Shown here one piece after another: positions 1-43,913 of a stretch of DNA of 64,000 bases. The stretch spans positions 39,321,820 to 39,385,819 of the forward strand of contig OZ022238.1 of NCBI GenBank assembly GCA_963978895.1, in the 5' to 3' direction. Source of the stretch: Erpobdella octoculata (Eukaryota > Annelida > Clitellata > Hirudinida > Erpobdellidae). Both the position numbers and the translations under genes were made by a program. The notes below the pieces were generated by a model, which saw nothing but the letters and a program-made list of their open reading frames with translations, had not been told where the DNA came from and searched no databases. Each line of letters starts with the position of its first letter. Position 1 is the stretch's first letter.

Positions 1-818
1 AATTTTCCACGAGAAAAAATATTTTAGTTTTATTTTATTATTTTTAAACTTAATATTTTTCATATTATTTGTTTTCTGCTCTTCAACGTTCAAATAAAAC
101 AAAACATGTTCAAACTAAATTTCAAGAGATCAACTAACGTTGATTGCTTAAGCTTGATAAGCTTTTTAATAAAAATGTTTAGCCTTAGAAGTTCAATCCG
201 AAGTCGGAATTTTTTGAACAGTTGATAGGTATGAACGTTAAAAGTAAAGGATAACTGTTATGGTCATTAATGAAAAACATTCTTTATAATTACATAGTGG
301 GTACACACTAGTGCACAGCCTAGATAGGGAATCTTTTATTAGGCCTCATACGGTAGTGAATTGTTTTTTACAATTATGAATAAACCGGTGACATAAAAAA
401 TTATATACGTTGTTTTAAGTAAAAATTTTAATAGCGCGAGTAGTTATTCCGTACTTTTAAAAGGCTTGATGTAACTATGTTGTTTTTGATGTAGCCGTTA
501 TTAAAAGGTTTATATCTGAGTTGGGTATTTAGTAGTTATATCAAGATACCCGTGTAATGCTAACAGTGGCCCAATAACAATATCTAAGCAAATGACGTGG
601 GCTTCAGAAATTACGGCTTAAACTTGAGCACATAAAACAAAAATATTACGAATTCAACAATAACAACAACATCAGGAAGTTTCGAACTATAAATGATGCA
701 AAAATGCATATATTCTATTATGAACGTTTTGTCGACTGTTTGAGAAATTTGTCACTCATATCGTCGTAAGGCTATACAATCTTTTCAAGTTATTTGTGAA
801 ATTCAAAGCTAAACTCAC
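1..818. other. AT-rich non-coding stretch, left edge
   Basis: No coding exon, RNA gene or clear repeat was recognised. It lies downstream of the last kinase exon seen here, whose splice donor is at 817-818, so it should be intron of that gene or hold a short terminal exon that I missed. Confidence 0.4.
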
Positions 819-32512
<31,694 letters not shown>

Positions 32513-33110
32513 AGCTTTGCGTTAATCCTTCACATAAGTTACTCAAATGTTTACTCCACAGGTAGTTTGAAATTTTAACAATAAGACATGAGAGATTGTC
32601 AATAATTTCTCTCCTCCGTGTAGTTTCCAATCAACCTTTCTTGTAGCACCTTAAAACAGGACGGATGTACTATTGCGAGCTGTTTTTATTTTTATTTTAA
32701 ATTCTTGTTAGCAAAGAAATGTGGATATTTCATTGTGTTTTAAGCATTCACGAATGCATTTTTCGCGAAGAAAATGCGACGACATCGTAAGGTAAATAAT
32801 TGTTCGTGTGGTCGTACGAAGACACGCCTGCCTCTATAGGACTGCATGGCAGATAAACGTGATGCAGACGACTTGCGTGCACAAGTAATTATACAACACA
32901 CATACACACACATACACACCACCACATACACACACAACAATCTCTGCTACTGTGCATACTTTTTCCACTTCAACACATTTCAATGCAACTGCTTTTGATA
33001 CTATTTTCACGTGGCTTTGCTCGTGTTTGCATTTAACTCCAGGTGGACGAGTAGTTAGCAGCTGAAGATGTGCCGATATGTGCGTTTTAATGACCTTTTT
33101 GACTTGAATG
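32513..33110 (-). promoter_or_regulatory. Likely 5' UTR and promoter area of the kinase gene
   Basis: Immediately upstream of the kinase start codon. The part 32750-33070 is richer in CG dinucleotides (cgcgaagaaaatgcgacgac, cgtgatgcagacgacttgcg) than most of the window, as expected near a transcription start. It contains a CA-rich run at 32896-32938. No TATA box or defined start site could be assigned. Confidence 0.35.
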
Positions 33111-33162
33111 TGAAATTTTATAAAAATGATAACAAAAAAAAATTATTTTGTTTTTAATGCAG

Positions 33163-33334
33163 AGACTCTACATCGACCCGCGAGTCATTCTCCATTCTCT
33201 CCAAATTTATTTGCAAATCGGATATCCTCGTTTGCACAGAACCAAAGAAAGTCAATTATCTCTGTGGCAACAGCACGTTGGTGATAACATGCACCGTATG
33301 GAGTTCGATCCGAATTGTACATATTTGCAGTAGA
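33163..33334 (+). CDS. Possible terminal exon of an unknown plus-strand gene
   Basis: After acceptor-like tttttaatgcag an open frame of about 56 codons starts with RLYIDPRVILHSL and ends DPNCTYLQ-stop. Its composition is closer to the real exons here than to the intergenic DNA. It would be divergent from the kinase gene. I do not recognise the product, and no partner exon is visible. Confidence 0.22.
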
Positions 33335-33749
33335 AATAATAATTCAGTCCTGTAATTTGATTAACTTTTTGGCAAATTGCTAAACTGCAGTAAAGATTTA
33401 AGGATGCGTATGGGTATCGGTTCAAATAATATTTCTTGAATGTCAATGGATTCAAGAGGGTCATATTTGAGTACATTAGTCAGAATATGAAGTAATTAGT
33501 TTATCATATAAATGAAATAAATATTTAGAATTTTAATGACAAATTAAAGTTATTTAAGTGACTAATATTAAAAATTTTCAATTAGACAGTTTATCTGGGC
33601 GAGTACTGAGAGAGCTTTTTGTATAGAGTATGCAAATTAAAATGAAATGTTTTTGTTTACGTTTTTTCAATGTTTGTTTTATATGTATGTATGTTTATAT
33701 ATTCTTATAATAATCTATTTTCTATGATCGAACTTCATAAAAAAATTAT

Positions 33750-34400
33750 CTAAGAACCACATCAACTCCGCCTCGCTAATTGCGAGCCAGTCCCAAGCCT
33801 GGATAAAGGAGGAGGGACAGTTAAAAGGATCAAACTTTGATCCACGACAGGAAATACTTATGTGTTTCCTACATACAGAAAATTCAGTCTTAAAGCACTT
33901 GGTGTAAAGGACTATAAACTATCATAAAAAAAAAGAACCACAGCAACTTCGCCTTGCTTTTGCAAACCAGTCCTAATCCTGGAGAAAAGAGGAGGCAAAG
34001 TTAAAAGAATCAAATTATGATCCACAACAGGAAATATTTTGGTATTTATTATATAACTAGAGATATCCTGTGAAAAATGGCGGATTTTTTAAAAGTTCAT
34101 TATTTATTATTTTACGATTACAGCGCCACCTTTTTTATCCTTATGGCTGACAGGGTACAATTGCGAAATAACTTTTAATATTAAATAAATGATTATTAAA
34201 AATATTTGCCTTACTATAATTATATAAAAAAATTATTTATATAATTATTTATTAAAGTTATATATAAATTAATTTACCATAGACAGCAGATCGTCACACA
34301 AAAACGCCTTACACAGACATTGGTTATTATATAAATAATGCTTTAAATGTCTTAAAACACCTGGTGTAAAGGACTATAAATTATTATAAAAAAAAGAATG
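33750..34400 (+). repeat. Tandem retroposon 3' ends (SINE or LINE tails)
   Basis: Two diverged copies of cctggataaaggaggaggg...gtgtaaaggactataaacta...poly(A) (33755-33940 and 33940-34035), plus a third tail piece at 34350-34395. Repeated A-rich tails after the same short sequence suggest a non-LTR retroposon 3' end. A Helitron-like start lies at about 34060, between the second and third pieces. Confidence 0.45.
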
Positions 34401-35945
34401 ACAGAGAAAAAGTTAAGTCCTGATTTTATTATTACTTTCAATAAATTTTAAAACCATTCGAAAGAACCCAAATACAATTGGCAATAACATAACATTAAGA
34501 GAAATGAAAACAAAAGAGCACAAGAGAATACGAAAGAAATATTATTTCTTGGCGGTTAGATCTGCCCTAAAAACGAAGTAGCAGCGACCGGTGCAACGTT
34601 GCTGTCAGAAAACAGCAACAAAGTGGATGAAAATGGAAATGTTTTTGGGCGTGGCTTGCTTGAGTGTTGTCTGGATGGCAAGGCTGTTGAGAGTATGGTC
34701 GCAGAAACGCGGAGGCAGTAGACACGGTTCTGAACCAGCATGTTGCTGTGGGTTGCTGCGGTAAAACCCAGTGTAAACCGGAGTCCACTAGCTGTGCCTC
34801 GGAGCATGGAACCGATGGCAACCGGACAGAAGACGCAAATCAGGTTAGAGTACGACATCAAAATGAATAATTTAGATCTAGATCCCGTTTTGTGGCTACA
34901 CGCTGCCAAGGCAGGCCTTGTATCTGAGTGTTGCCTGACCCTGATAAATTCATCGGGAGTAATCGGACCCATCGGAAGAGTTTCGAAAAGCCTGGTGGTG
35001 CCGGCGCCGATTGCAGATAACTCTTCACGTGTTGGAAGAATGACAGTTTTGCTCAGGTTCACTGAGATTTTTGCAAGTGGGCCGTAGAGGAGCAGTGTCC
35101 GGATGATGGGCGTTTTAGGAATTAAAATTGTCGTAGAAATTGAGAACATTTTGCGAAAACCGATTAGCAAGAGAGTCTGGAAAAAAATTTTCTGATGGTG
35201 ATGATGAAAACGGTGACAATTGTGGTAATGATGGATAACAAAAGAAAGAGTTAAAAATATAAAAAAAAAGCAGAACAAGTAGATGCTATGGTTATCAACG
35301 AAACAGCTGATAAAAAAAGCCTCAGTTACAGGAAAGTGAGGCAGTTGAGGAGAACTTGGCCTCTAAAGGATATAGCTTTCAAACAAATAAACCTAGGTTT
35401 GAGGTCGAGGTGCTGCCCAGCGATCTGAGTCCCCGGTGGAATAAGACTGCTGGAATTGAATCGGTTCAAGAAGTGTACCTCAGGTGTTGCAGTATATGTT
35501 GAAATGGTCTATGAGGGTGTTGCTGATAAATATTATGGCGTAGGTATTGAGATGGTTGTTTTGTCTGGGTCTGAAGAGCTCAAAAGTTTTTCTCCTAATG
35601 CTAATGAGGTTGAGGCTCATAGGGGTGTGACCAGAAATTTTCTGTTGCAGTGGCGCCACACAAAAAACGAGCTGAAATTTGAGAAAGTTGGACAGTCTTG
35701 CGTTGATGGTAATCTTGTGTTTAAAATGATGAAGGGCGAAAGTGACTGTGCTCTACAGTTGTACATTCGGTTGCGTGGAGCTGTCGGTGACCAAGTGTGG
35801 GGACTCGCTGAGATATCGTCTTGGCGTGGTATTCCAACTCACAACGCAGAAAGCGACCAGGAACGAGAAACCGACCTGGAGCGAAAAAGCGACCGGGAAC
35901 GGGAGAGCAAGTGGGGAAGAAAACGGGAGCGAGAAATAATTTAGT
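34060..35945 (+). mobile_element. Helitron-like element carrying unidentified cargo
   Basis: The start (aactagagatatcctgtgaaaaatggcgg, then tacagcgccacc) matches the start of the element at 13745, and the purine-rich end block (35860-35940) matches that family too. The CCGGGCAACGCCGGG hairpin is missing, so the 3' end is lost. Between them lies about 1.4 kb of less AT-rich sequence not found in the other copies, with overlapping open frames on both strands at 34556-35278. Boundaries are approximate. Confidence 0.4.
35456..35944 (+). CDS. Unidentified open frame (about 160 codons) fused to a repeat-encoded tail
   Basis: The first 125 residues are of balanced composition and look like a compact beta-rich domain (VYVEMVYEGVADKYYGVGIE, later VWGLAEISSWRGIP). 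The last 30 are a charged RE/RK-rich tail encoded by the Helitron-like purine block. The open frame has no ATG at its beginning. Coding-like sequence in another frame just upstream (35376-35470) suggests a frameshifted, longer ancestor. I do not recognise the family; it could be a captured host fragment or a TE-specific protein. Confidence 0.3.
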   Translation: MNRFKKCTSGVAVYVEMVYEGVADKYYGVGIEMVVLSGSEELKSFSPNANEVEAHRGVTRNFLLQWRHTKNELKFEKVGQSCVDGNLVFKMMKGESDCALQLYIRLRGAVGDQVWGLAEISSWRGIPTHNAESDQERETDLERKSDRERESKWGRKREREII

Positions 35946-37888
35946 TTTTCGAAATTCTGAGTTAGACACGCATTTAATTAAAATTTAAGTAGCTCTGACA
36001 TGTTTCAAATTGGACAAATTTTTAAAAAGCATAAACGCAGTAGCGTGAATGTGAGAGAAAAAAGTTATTAAAAAATTGATAATGAAATACGCATTGTGAT
36101 TGATTGTTTTTTTTAAATACAACTTTTTTATTCAGCAACAAGATTCGTTTTTTATATTTAATTTAATAAAAGTTTAATGAACTGAAACATGCTTAAAAAA
36201 TTTAAAATCCTATTGTATAAAACACGATGTGTGGAAATATGTAAAAATCTAACTGATCCTCTACAATGTTTTATTGATTTTAAAATGTCCTACCGATGTC
36301 CCGGAGCATTTATTGGGGCACTTATACTTCATTTTGGAAAATCAATTGAAAATTGTTGATGACGCCATTAAGTGTTTGCCAAACTTTTTTTAACGATTGT
36401 ATCACAATTTTCAAAAAGTATCACAGTGCTAAATAAGACTCAGTTGAAGTTGAATGACTCGTTTCATCAACTTTCTGCTAATTGGACTTCTTTTCATTTT
36501 TTTATACATAGCAAAACCATCCAATTATCTTCATCTCTCAGCTGATTGTTTTGAATTTGCTAGAGTTTCATTGGTTTCAAACCTAATTTAAAAGCAATGA
36601 GAGTTCGTTTAATTTTATCCATGCATTTAGAGATGTTGTATCAACCCCCTCCCCGGTCATCAACTTTTTTGTATGAAATATCTATTTATGTTTAACCCTC
36701 TTTCTCTAGTCAATAATTTTTTTAGGAAAAAAGTCGATTTAGGTTTTACCCTCCGTTTTCGTGGGGTCAAAATTTTTCTCGCCATGCAGCTCAGGTGGTA
36801 GCTAGTACGGCTGTTCTTGTGACAGCAGGAATGGGTTTTAGTGTGCAAATGGTCAATTAACAATAATAAGGGCGCAGTGCCAAGACAATTTTCAATTTGT
36901 GCAAGTTTTTTGGTACTTGCCTACATATAGCTGTTTCAATATTTTAATAGTTGGTTTTTATTTTTCCTGCATAGACCTTTGGCCGTTATGAAACGTTATT
37001 GACAATTAAATAAATTGTGACAAAAGTAGTTGAATTAAAAAATTTGACGATATGTAACGTGGGATTAATCATTAAACATCTATGCCACGAATCACCGATT
37101 TAACTTTTAAACTTGTCTTCATGGATCTTGTTATAAAGGCAGCTTTAAGAGATTTCCCGCTATAAATACATCGGTGATAATTGTGCTTACAACATCTCAT
37201 TGACATTTTAAGAACCCTAAGTTTACAAGTCGTCAGATATTAGCTTCGGGCCAGTGGGTGGGGAGTCGTAGCACCCTTGGATTTAGACAAAAAAATTTTT
37301 TTAAGTTTGTGCAAAATGTGCTGTTTATTTAAACAAAAACAATCTAGAATTTTAAAAAATTGGTAAAAAATTTCAAACAAAAATTTCTGAATTTCTTGAA
37401 AATTTCTTACAAATATCCCATCCCCACTCATCAGCTTTTTTAGGAGGAATAATTGAAGTCTTCAGCAAAATTAAAAAAAGTGATCTATGATTACCCCCGT
37501 CCCTTCAGTCATTAGTTTTTTTTAGGATAAAAGAGTTAATCTAAATTATACTTTCTCACTAAATGATCTTACTTCTTTTTCATTTCTTTGTTTTTTTTTA
37601 TTATCAATTGTGTCTACTATTTATTTATTTTTTTATTATTACTTTGTTTTTTATTTGATTGTTTTTTTTAACAATGTTATTATGTAAGTATCAACTTAAT
37701 GGTAAAGGTGATCCACGAGTGGGACAACTTTTTCTTTGGATACTTCCCTTTTAGACTTATCTTACTTTTATTTGATATACATAACTTAAATATCAAACCT
37801 CTTTTTTATCCAAATAAAAATTGAATATTGAACATTTTTAAGACATTTGGGTAATGATTATATCAGCCCCAGCCCACTACGATTAGCT
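35946..37888. other. Intergenic AT-rich DNA, nothing recognised
   Basis: Contains several similar C-rich patches (aaccccctccccggtcatca near 36642, atccccactcatcagc near 37420, tacccccgtcccttcagtca near 37490), each followed by tttttttagga. This points to an old dispersed repeat, but I cannot define it. Confidence 0.4.
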
Positions 37889-37896
37889 CTCGTATG

Positions 37897-39084
37897 CAGT
37901 GTTGGGTAGGATTTGAAATCAAATGATTTCAAATCACGATTTCAAATCAAAATATTGATTTTTGATTTTGATTTGAAATCATTTTGCAAAGTTTAATTAT
38001 GATTTTGATTTGAAATCATTTTTTGACGATTTTCGATTTTATTTTAATATTCGAAAATCAAAATCATAACATATTTTTTCTATGCTGCTATTTCTATGCC
38101 AAGCCAAAAATCGCTTTGAGCGGTAACTTATACAAATAGTTTTTAACAACATGGCACATAGTATAGATTGCGATTTTAATTGCGTAAGAATGTGTAATTT
38201 GCCTTCGTTACTTGATGGTAATTTTTTTTTAAATAACTAGCGGGAAAGGTGACAGAGTGGTAGCTAAGTCAATTTCAGGATCAAAATTGTCTTCGTCATT
38301 TGAAGGTAACGTGCTATAATTATACTATCTATAAAAGACACGGTAAAACCGTACTTTCCTACCGAACAATTATTAAATCAAATACGTTGCTGTCTTAATA
38401 TGCCGAAAACTCAAATGCAGTTGAATTTTGTTGATTTTAATATTTAAAGGATGAGCGTCATATCTATGTCAGCTACTGCTGATGGACTCAAAAGTCAAAG
38501 CTTGGAACGAATTGATAATGACTACGGCTACTATGATGACCAGGGTTCTTCACAGACCATCGGTACCTCTAACAATGTCTACAACATTAAGATAAAAATT
38601 ATGAACTATTTATCGGATGTTGACAGCACTTTTGCCATTTTTAGTTCATATGAATTGATTAAAAAAGTGTTCATACGATATAATACAACACTGCCTTCGT
38701 CAGCTCCTGTCGAAAGACTGTTCAGTTCCGTCGGTTTAATTGAAACTCACAGAAGAAATAGTTTGACTGATTCAATATTTGAGAAATTGTTGCTTTTGAA
38801 GATGAATAAACTTTAGTCACATTTCATTGTTTAAGTGATTTTAGATCAAATTGTGTTAAAACATAATTTAATAGACAAAATTATGTTAAATTAAACCATA
38901 CCGTGTAATAATAATTTACAAAAAAAATGATTTTGATTTGATGATTTGAAATCATTTTTAAAAGTGATTTTGATTTGAAATCATTTTGTAATTAATGATT
39001 TTGATTTTGATTTGAAATCATATTTTTCTTGAAGATTTTGATTTTGATTTCAAATCATTTCAAAAATGATTTTACCCAACACTG
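37897..39084 (+). mobile_element. hAT deletion derivative, CAGTGTTGG family
   Basis: Terminal inverted repeats CAGTGTTGGGTA with perfect 8-bp duplications CTCGTATG (37889-37896 and 39085-39092). Subterminal gatttgaaatca repeats match the element at 26441-29777. Its frame at 38451-38816 keeps only the C-terminal hAT dimerisation segment (YNTTLPSSAPVERLFSSVG); the catalytic core is deleted. It could be mobilised only in trans. Confidence 0.9.
38451..38816 (+). pseudogene. hAT transposase remnant (C-terminal dimerisation region)
   Basis: A 121-codon frame ending LLKMNKL-stop. Residues from about 60 onward show the conserved hAT C-terminal pattern with PSSAPVERLFSS. The N-terminal part is not recognisable, and the catalytic Asp residues are absent. 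The same region is present in the 26.4-kb copy on the opposite strand. Confidence 0.75.
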
Positions 39085-39092
39085 CTCGTATG

Positions 39093-39641
39093 TTTATGCA
39101 TGGCATTTTTGTTTTCATACAAATTGATTGAATCTAATGGGCTGATAATTAAAAGCATTATTTATTTCAAAATATTCTTTATTTTGATCTTTTATCAAGT
39201 AATAATGAAAAAAAACTGTTTACCAAGCAGACAAAATCTATTTATTTTAAAACTGAACATATTTCGATTGAAATGGTCACTTAAGATAAATAATGAACCA
39301 ATTGGACCAAATACTCAAGTTAAATTTAAATTCATACAAGATTAAAACAATACAAATCAAAAGCATTAAAACCAAAGAAATGTGTTTATAAAGTTTTAAT
39401 GTAATTGATGTTGTTGTTTCAAAACACCCAGTATTTAGACATTTTGCATAACAAAACTTCTGGCATCCATGGGCTAAAACAAGTGTTAATCAATTTAATT
39501 CACATATAGAACAAAACAAATGCTAATTTTACAAATAACCATGAACTGCTTAAGAAACTTCATACATCTAAAATTAATAAAGCGCTCTTCATCCTAAAAA
39601 CATAGATGGCATGATTTTTCTCCAGGAATTGAATGAACTAT
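39093..39641. other. 3' flank of lasp
   Basis: AT-rich. It probably contains the lasp 3' UTR on the minus strand; aataaa-type signals occur, but I could not choose one. No other feature was recognised. Confidence 0.35.
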
Positions 39642-42338
39642 TCAAATCTGCTCGACGTAAGTTGCAGGAATCAACCCCCGTTCTCCGGTTCTCTCCACTG
39701 TGCCAGAAATCCAACCATCATCAATGACCTCACATTGAATAATTGTGTCCCCTGCCGATATGCTTACTTCATCGGTATCTGCCGCTTCGTAATCGTAGTT
39801 GGCCTTGTAGCACAAACCCTAGACGAAAATAATTTAAAACAAAGGAAAACTATAAAATATTGTTTTTTTTATAATCTCGGATATTCTAAATTTTAAACGT
39901 ATGGTTTAAAAATTAAATAATTAGTTAAAAGTATGATAAGTATGAAAGGCCATGCTCAGAACAAAGTTTAATCGTAGATTCAATTTAGGAATTGAATGAT
40001 TAGATCAGCTCCCAATTAAGCCTGGAAAGGAGACAAGTACTAAAAACTACACGGTAAAAAACCTCATACTGTTTCGTTATATAATTACAATTACTCAATA
40101 TATTTAATCTAAAATAAAAATAACTCAGTAATTACATTTATAATTATTTAATTACAATGATTCAATGAACACATTTATAATTTGTTTATAAAATAATTAA
40201 ATTGATTGAGTAATAAATAAATAATTAATTAATTACTTCGTCACCACCACCTCCACCGCCTCCTGACAGCTGTTGTGTTTGCTCGTCGTAATCTGAAATA
40301 TTTTTTTTTAATTCATAGAGACGTTTATATTATAAAGTGTTATTTTATGAACAAGAACTATTCTCTGACCCTCTTCATATTCCTCGTTACTTCTTGAAGG
40401 CCTCGTGTAACTTGCTCCTGTTTAAAAAAATATTTATTAATTAGTAAGTAATCACTTTTAAACGATCACGTGACTGATAACGCATAAAAGATTTCATTCA
40501 ACAAAGCAAATATTTGAAGTGAATTATCAGGATTCAAATTGTTATTAAACACATCAAGAAGTAATATAAGCTTTTTATAATACGTGAAAAACTAATTTTT
40601 GAAAAACTAAAACAGTTATTTTTTTAAATTTTGCGTGACTTGTTATGATCATTAGAACAATCGTCACATATGATTGATTATCATTATCAGGACAAATGTC
40701 ACGTGACTGTTTATCATCATTAGCACAAATTTCACATGTGACTGCTTATCATCATCAGTACAAATTTGCAAGCCGACATCAGCACAAACTACTAGGAATG
40801 TGCCGGAACTCGGTTCGAATTCAATTCTGGTTAACTCCGAATCCACTGCATTTAGGGTATCAAGAATTGGATTTTGGACTGCAATATGTTTAAGGTTATC
40901 AAATATATTAACTTATACACTAAGCATAATAAATTAAGTTAGATATCAAAATGATTTAAACAAAATAGAAAATTTAGTTGGTAAATAAGTTTTTACAAAT
41001 ACCTGGTGGGGCAAAAAAATAAGACGGTTTCATACAATGAAATATAATTATTTCAAATTTAGACAAAATATTTCCATATAAGGTATTGCAATATTGCATT
41101 GTTAGCGAAAATACGTGTTTGGAAATGCTCAAGTCAATTGAACCTGTAGAAATGGTCGAAAAATCGATTACAAAACAGGGATCCGTCTCACTTTTTTTTT
41201 AGCCCACTCTGTATAATTATAGAGGTTTTGGTAGTTTGTTGAGTTTAAATTATTTAATTTAGTTTTTTTTTGTCTATTTGTTTATTTTTGTGTTACAAAA
41301 TGTTGTTATCAGACCTTCACAAAATTTACAACTACTTCAAGTTCTAAATTTTCTGAGTTATTGTATTCAACCCAATTGATTAATATATTCAAAAGTGGAC
41401 CTTGCTCAATTTTACAAATGCGTCGCAAAACCTTTGTTAAAATTCCCGAAATTTGCCATCCAATTTTAAAAGTTATTTTTTTTGTATTTTAAACAATAAA
41501 AACTATTTCTTGAAACAGTTGCTTAAAATAAAAGCCCAAATACTCACATTGTTCGTTATAAAGGTATCAACAATAGCTAACCAGGATACGCAACAAGATT
41601 ATAAGTTAATGATTCAGGATGTCTGCTAGTGATAAAGTTATTCTATATACATGTCACAAGATTACAAGCAACTAAACACTCACCATCATTACGAGATTCT
41701 GCATATTTCGATGGATTCAAATTAGCAAGACCTTTGACTCTCTGGGTAGTTGGATCATCAGCTATGGATGTCACATTCCCGATATTTTCTCTGTACTCTT
41801 TTTGATACTTTACCTTAAACGCATTATAATTATTGAAAAGTAAATGTTTTATTTAAAAATGAATTGCGATTAAAAAATTTATGACTTTCTTACTTGGCTG
41901 TTCAGTCCAGTCATTTCTTTCAGTCTTTTTTGTTCAAGAGTTTCGGCCACAGGAGTAGCCTTAATTTGAGGGCTGTGCCTGTTGAAATAATAACATACTT
42001 ATTAATTATTAAATTGCACTTTTATTCGCAATTTTATGTAAGTTCTGAATCTAATAAAAAATCAGTTTCTCACGCATTGCAGTAAGGAAATTTGTTAAAT
42101 CCTCTGTGATTTTTAAGGGTCAGCTGCATTCCACATTCAGTACATTTAAAGCATAGTTTGTGCCATGTCTTTAAACGAGAATTAAATTGAATTAGAAGTT
42201 ATCGGAAACAATAAGTAATATTCTGCTGATGTTTATAAATGGATGTAATTTGATTTAAAAAAAACTTACCTTATCGAGACACTTCAGTTCTTCAGCTGGA
42301 TAAACAATTTTATCGCATTTACCGCACTTTTTTGCCAT
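39642..42338 (-). CDS. lasp: LIM and SH3 domain protein (Lasp), complete, 219 aa
   Basis: Seven coding exons: 42270-42338, 42074-42168, 41894-41978, 41684-41813, 40370-40417, 40237-40292, 39642-39818. They sum to 660 bp, all phases fit and all borders are GT..AG. The LIM domain has perfect zinc spacing (C5, C8, H26, C29, C32, C35, C53, H56). Residues 57-126 form the nebulin-like repeat region ([19 protein letters not shown]). A short acidic linker with seven consecutive glycines follows, then a C-terminal SH3 domain (162-219; [34 protein letters not shown]). Lasp proteins bind F-actin through the nebulin repeats and recruit partners through SH3 at focal adhesions and muscle structures. The protein is shorter than human LASP1 (261 aa), mainly in the linker. 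Confidence 0.96.
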
Positions 42339-42930
42339 TCTTAATTAATTATGTTTAAACGAAAATTTAACGTTCTTAACAAACAACCAGGAAGACTTCA
42401 GGTTGGCTGAAAACGCTTGCAATAGCTATTGCGTGTTAGTAGCTATTTTAGTAGCAGCAGAGTAGCAATTAACTACAGGTTATTATCATATCAGCCTGTC
42501 GTCAAGAGTGCCTCAACAGTGCATTTACAAAAGTTCATTCAGGCATGACTTTGAAGTGGTCTAAAGAATAGTGTAACCTCTGAATAAACTGTGTGACTAA
42601 TCTTGTGCCCAGAAAGCTATATAGGGACATAATGGTCATTGGTATGACGTGCTGTCATACGTACCTATTTGTTAGAAAAACCAAGAGGTGTTAGATGCTG
42701 TTTTGTTCATTATTGAAGCTATAATTAGCATTCTATTGTATTATCAATATATCTCCTATTGAAAAATTGTTTGATCTTAAGACGTTTTCCTTTTTATTCC
42801 AAAATATGAAAATATGATGATGCACTTCCTAGGCCACGTTTTTTTTAACTATTAAAAATTTCCCCGCCACAGTGCTTTTAATTGTATAATTTGAGGGATT
42901 AACAAAACATCCTGTAAGTCCTACTAAACA
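42339..42930. other. Upstream region of lasp
   Basis: Between the lasp start codon and a downstream minisatellite; presumably 5' UTR and promoter on the minus strand. No core promoter motif could be assigned. Confidence 0.35.
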
Positions 42931-42934
42931 AGCA

Positions 42935-43160
42935 TAATCTTGATAGATATGCATAGTCTTGATGGATACGCATAATCATGCTAGAAATGCATAACCTTGC
43001 TAGATATGCATAATCCTGCTAGATATGTATAATCTTGCTAGATAAGCATGATCCTGCTAAATATGCATAACCCTGATAGATATGCATAGTCCTGCAAGAT
43101 ATTCATAATTTTACTGGATATGCAAAATTCTGCTAGATATGCATAGTCCTGCAACTATTT
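42935..43160. repeat. About 20-bp diverged minisatellite
   Basis: About eleven imperfect units of gctagatatgcataatcctg. Units differ by several substitutions, so the array is older than the other repeats here. Confidence 0.85.
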
Positions 43161-43252
43161 GGTATTTTAAAAAATAGTTTGATTTCGCAGCGTTAACCAG
43201 GAAATTTTTAGTAAATATTTTTCATTCAATTTTAATAATGAATGTATTAAAG

Positions 43253-43702
43253 TAACTGCTACTCGAAAACTGTAGATGCTACAGGAGTAAAAATTAGTAT
43301 TTGGTTTCTACTCCAGAAATAATGATATACGTGTTTTACCATTTTTTGAAAATTTGGTTTCCAGGACTTTAAATATGGGGTGGAAAATAGTGTTACTTGG
43401 TTTTTAAAGTAACTGCTATTCAAAAACTGTAAATGCTACAAAAGTAAAATTAGTATTTAGTACTATTTAGTTTCTACTCTAAAAATAATGATATACGTGT
43501 TTCACCATTTTTTGAAAATTTGGTTTCCAGGACCTCAAATGTGAAGTTGAAAAAAGGTTATTTGATTTTAAAATAACTGCTACTCAAAAACTGTAAGTGC
43601 TACAGATGTGAAAATTAGTATTTCGAGGTTTTTTGCCGGTTAAAAGTAGATGATTTCAGTTTATCACCGGACGGACGGGCCAAGCCGTTATTTTAGGGTC
43701 TT
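43253..43702 (-). mobile_element. Helitron-like copy, left part (split by Gypsy)
   Basis: Reverse complement of the internal tandem units and GGCCCG-rich part of the Helitron-like element at 12236-13740. It is 5'-truncated in element terms. It stops exactly at the Gypsy target duplication GTCTT (43698-43702) and resumes at 54320. Confidence 0.8.
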
Positions 43703-43900
43703 TTTTGTGTTGTTTAAACGAAAACACAAATACGATAATTGTTATAGCATTACTTAGTTTAATATAAGAAAAAGAGATTGTCACTGAACTAGTACACACG
43801 ATAACCAACTGAGAACAAAAAGGGAAAAAACCCGGACAATCAACTTCCGCGTCGCATAGATAATAATACAAAGATCTTATGAATAGTTCAATACACAACA
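43703..43900 (-). repeat. 3' LTR of the Gypsy element
   Basis: 198 bp, reading TGTTGTGTATTG...CAACACAAAA on the minus strand. It matches the 5' LTR base for base as far as I could compare. Confidence 0.93.
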
Positions 43901-43913
43901 TTCCTCCCCCCTA
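43901..43913 (-). promoter_or_regulatory. Polypurine tract of the Gypsy element
   Basis: CTAGGGGGGAGGAA on the minus strand directly abuts the 3' LTR, the expected site for plus-strand DNA priming. It overlaps the stop codon of the pol frame (43911-43913). Confidence 0.85.

Noticed and set aside
34556..35278. 240-codon minus-strand gene
   Set aside because: It is overlapped by an open plus-strand frame, has an odd His/Phe-rich start and shows no recognisable domain. Left as part of the unidentified cargo.
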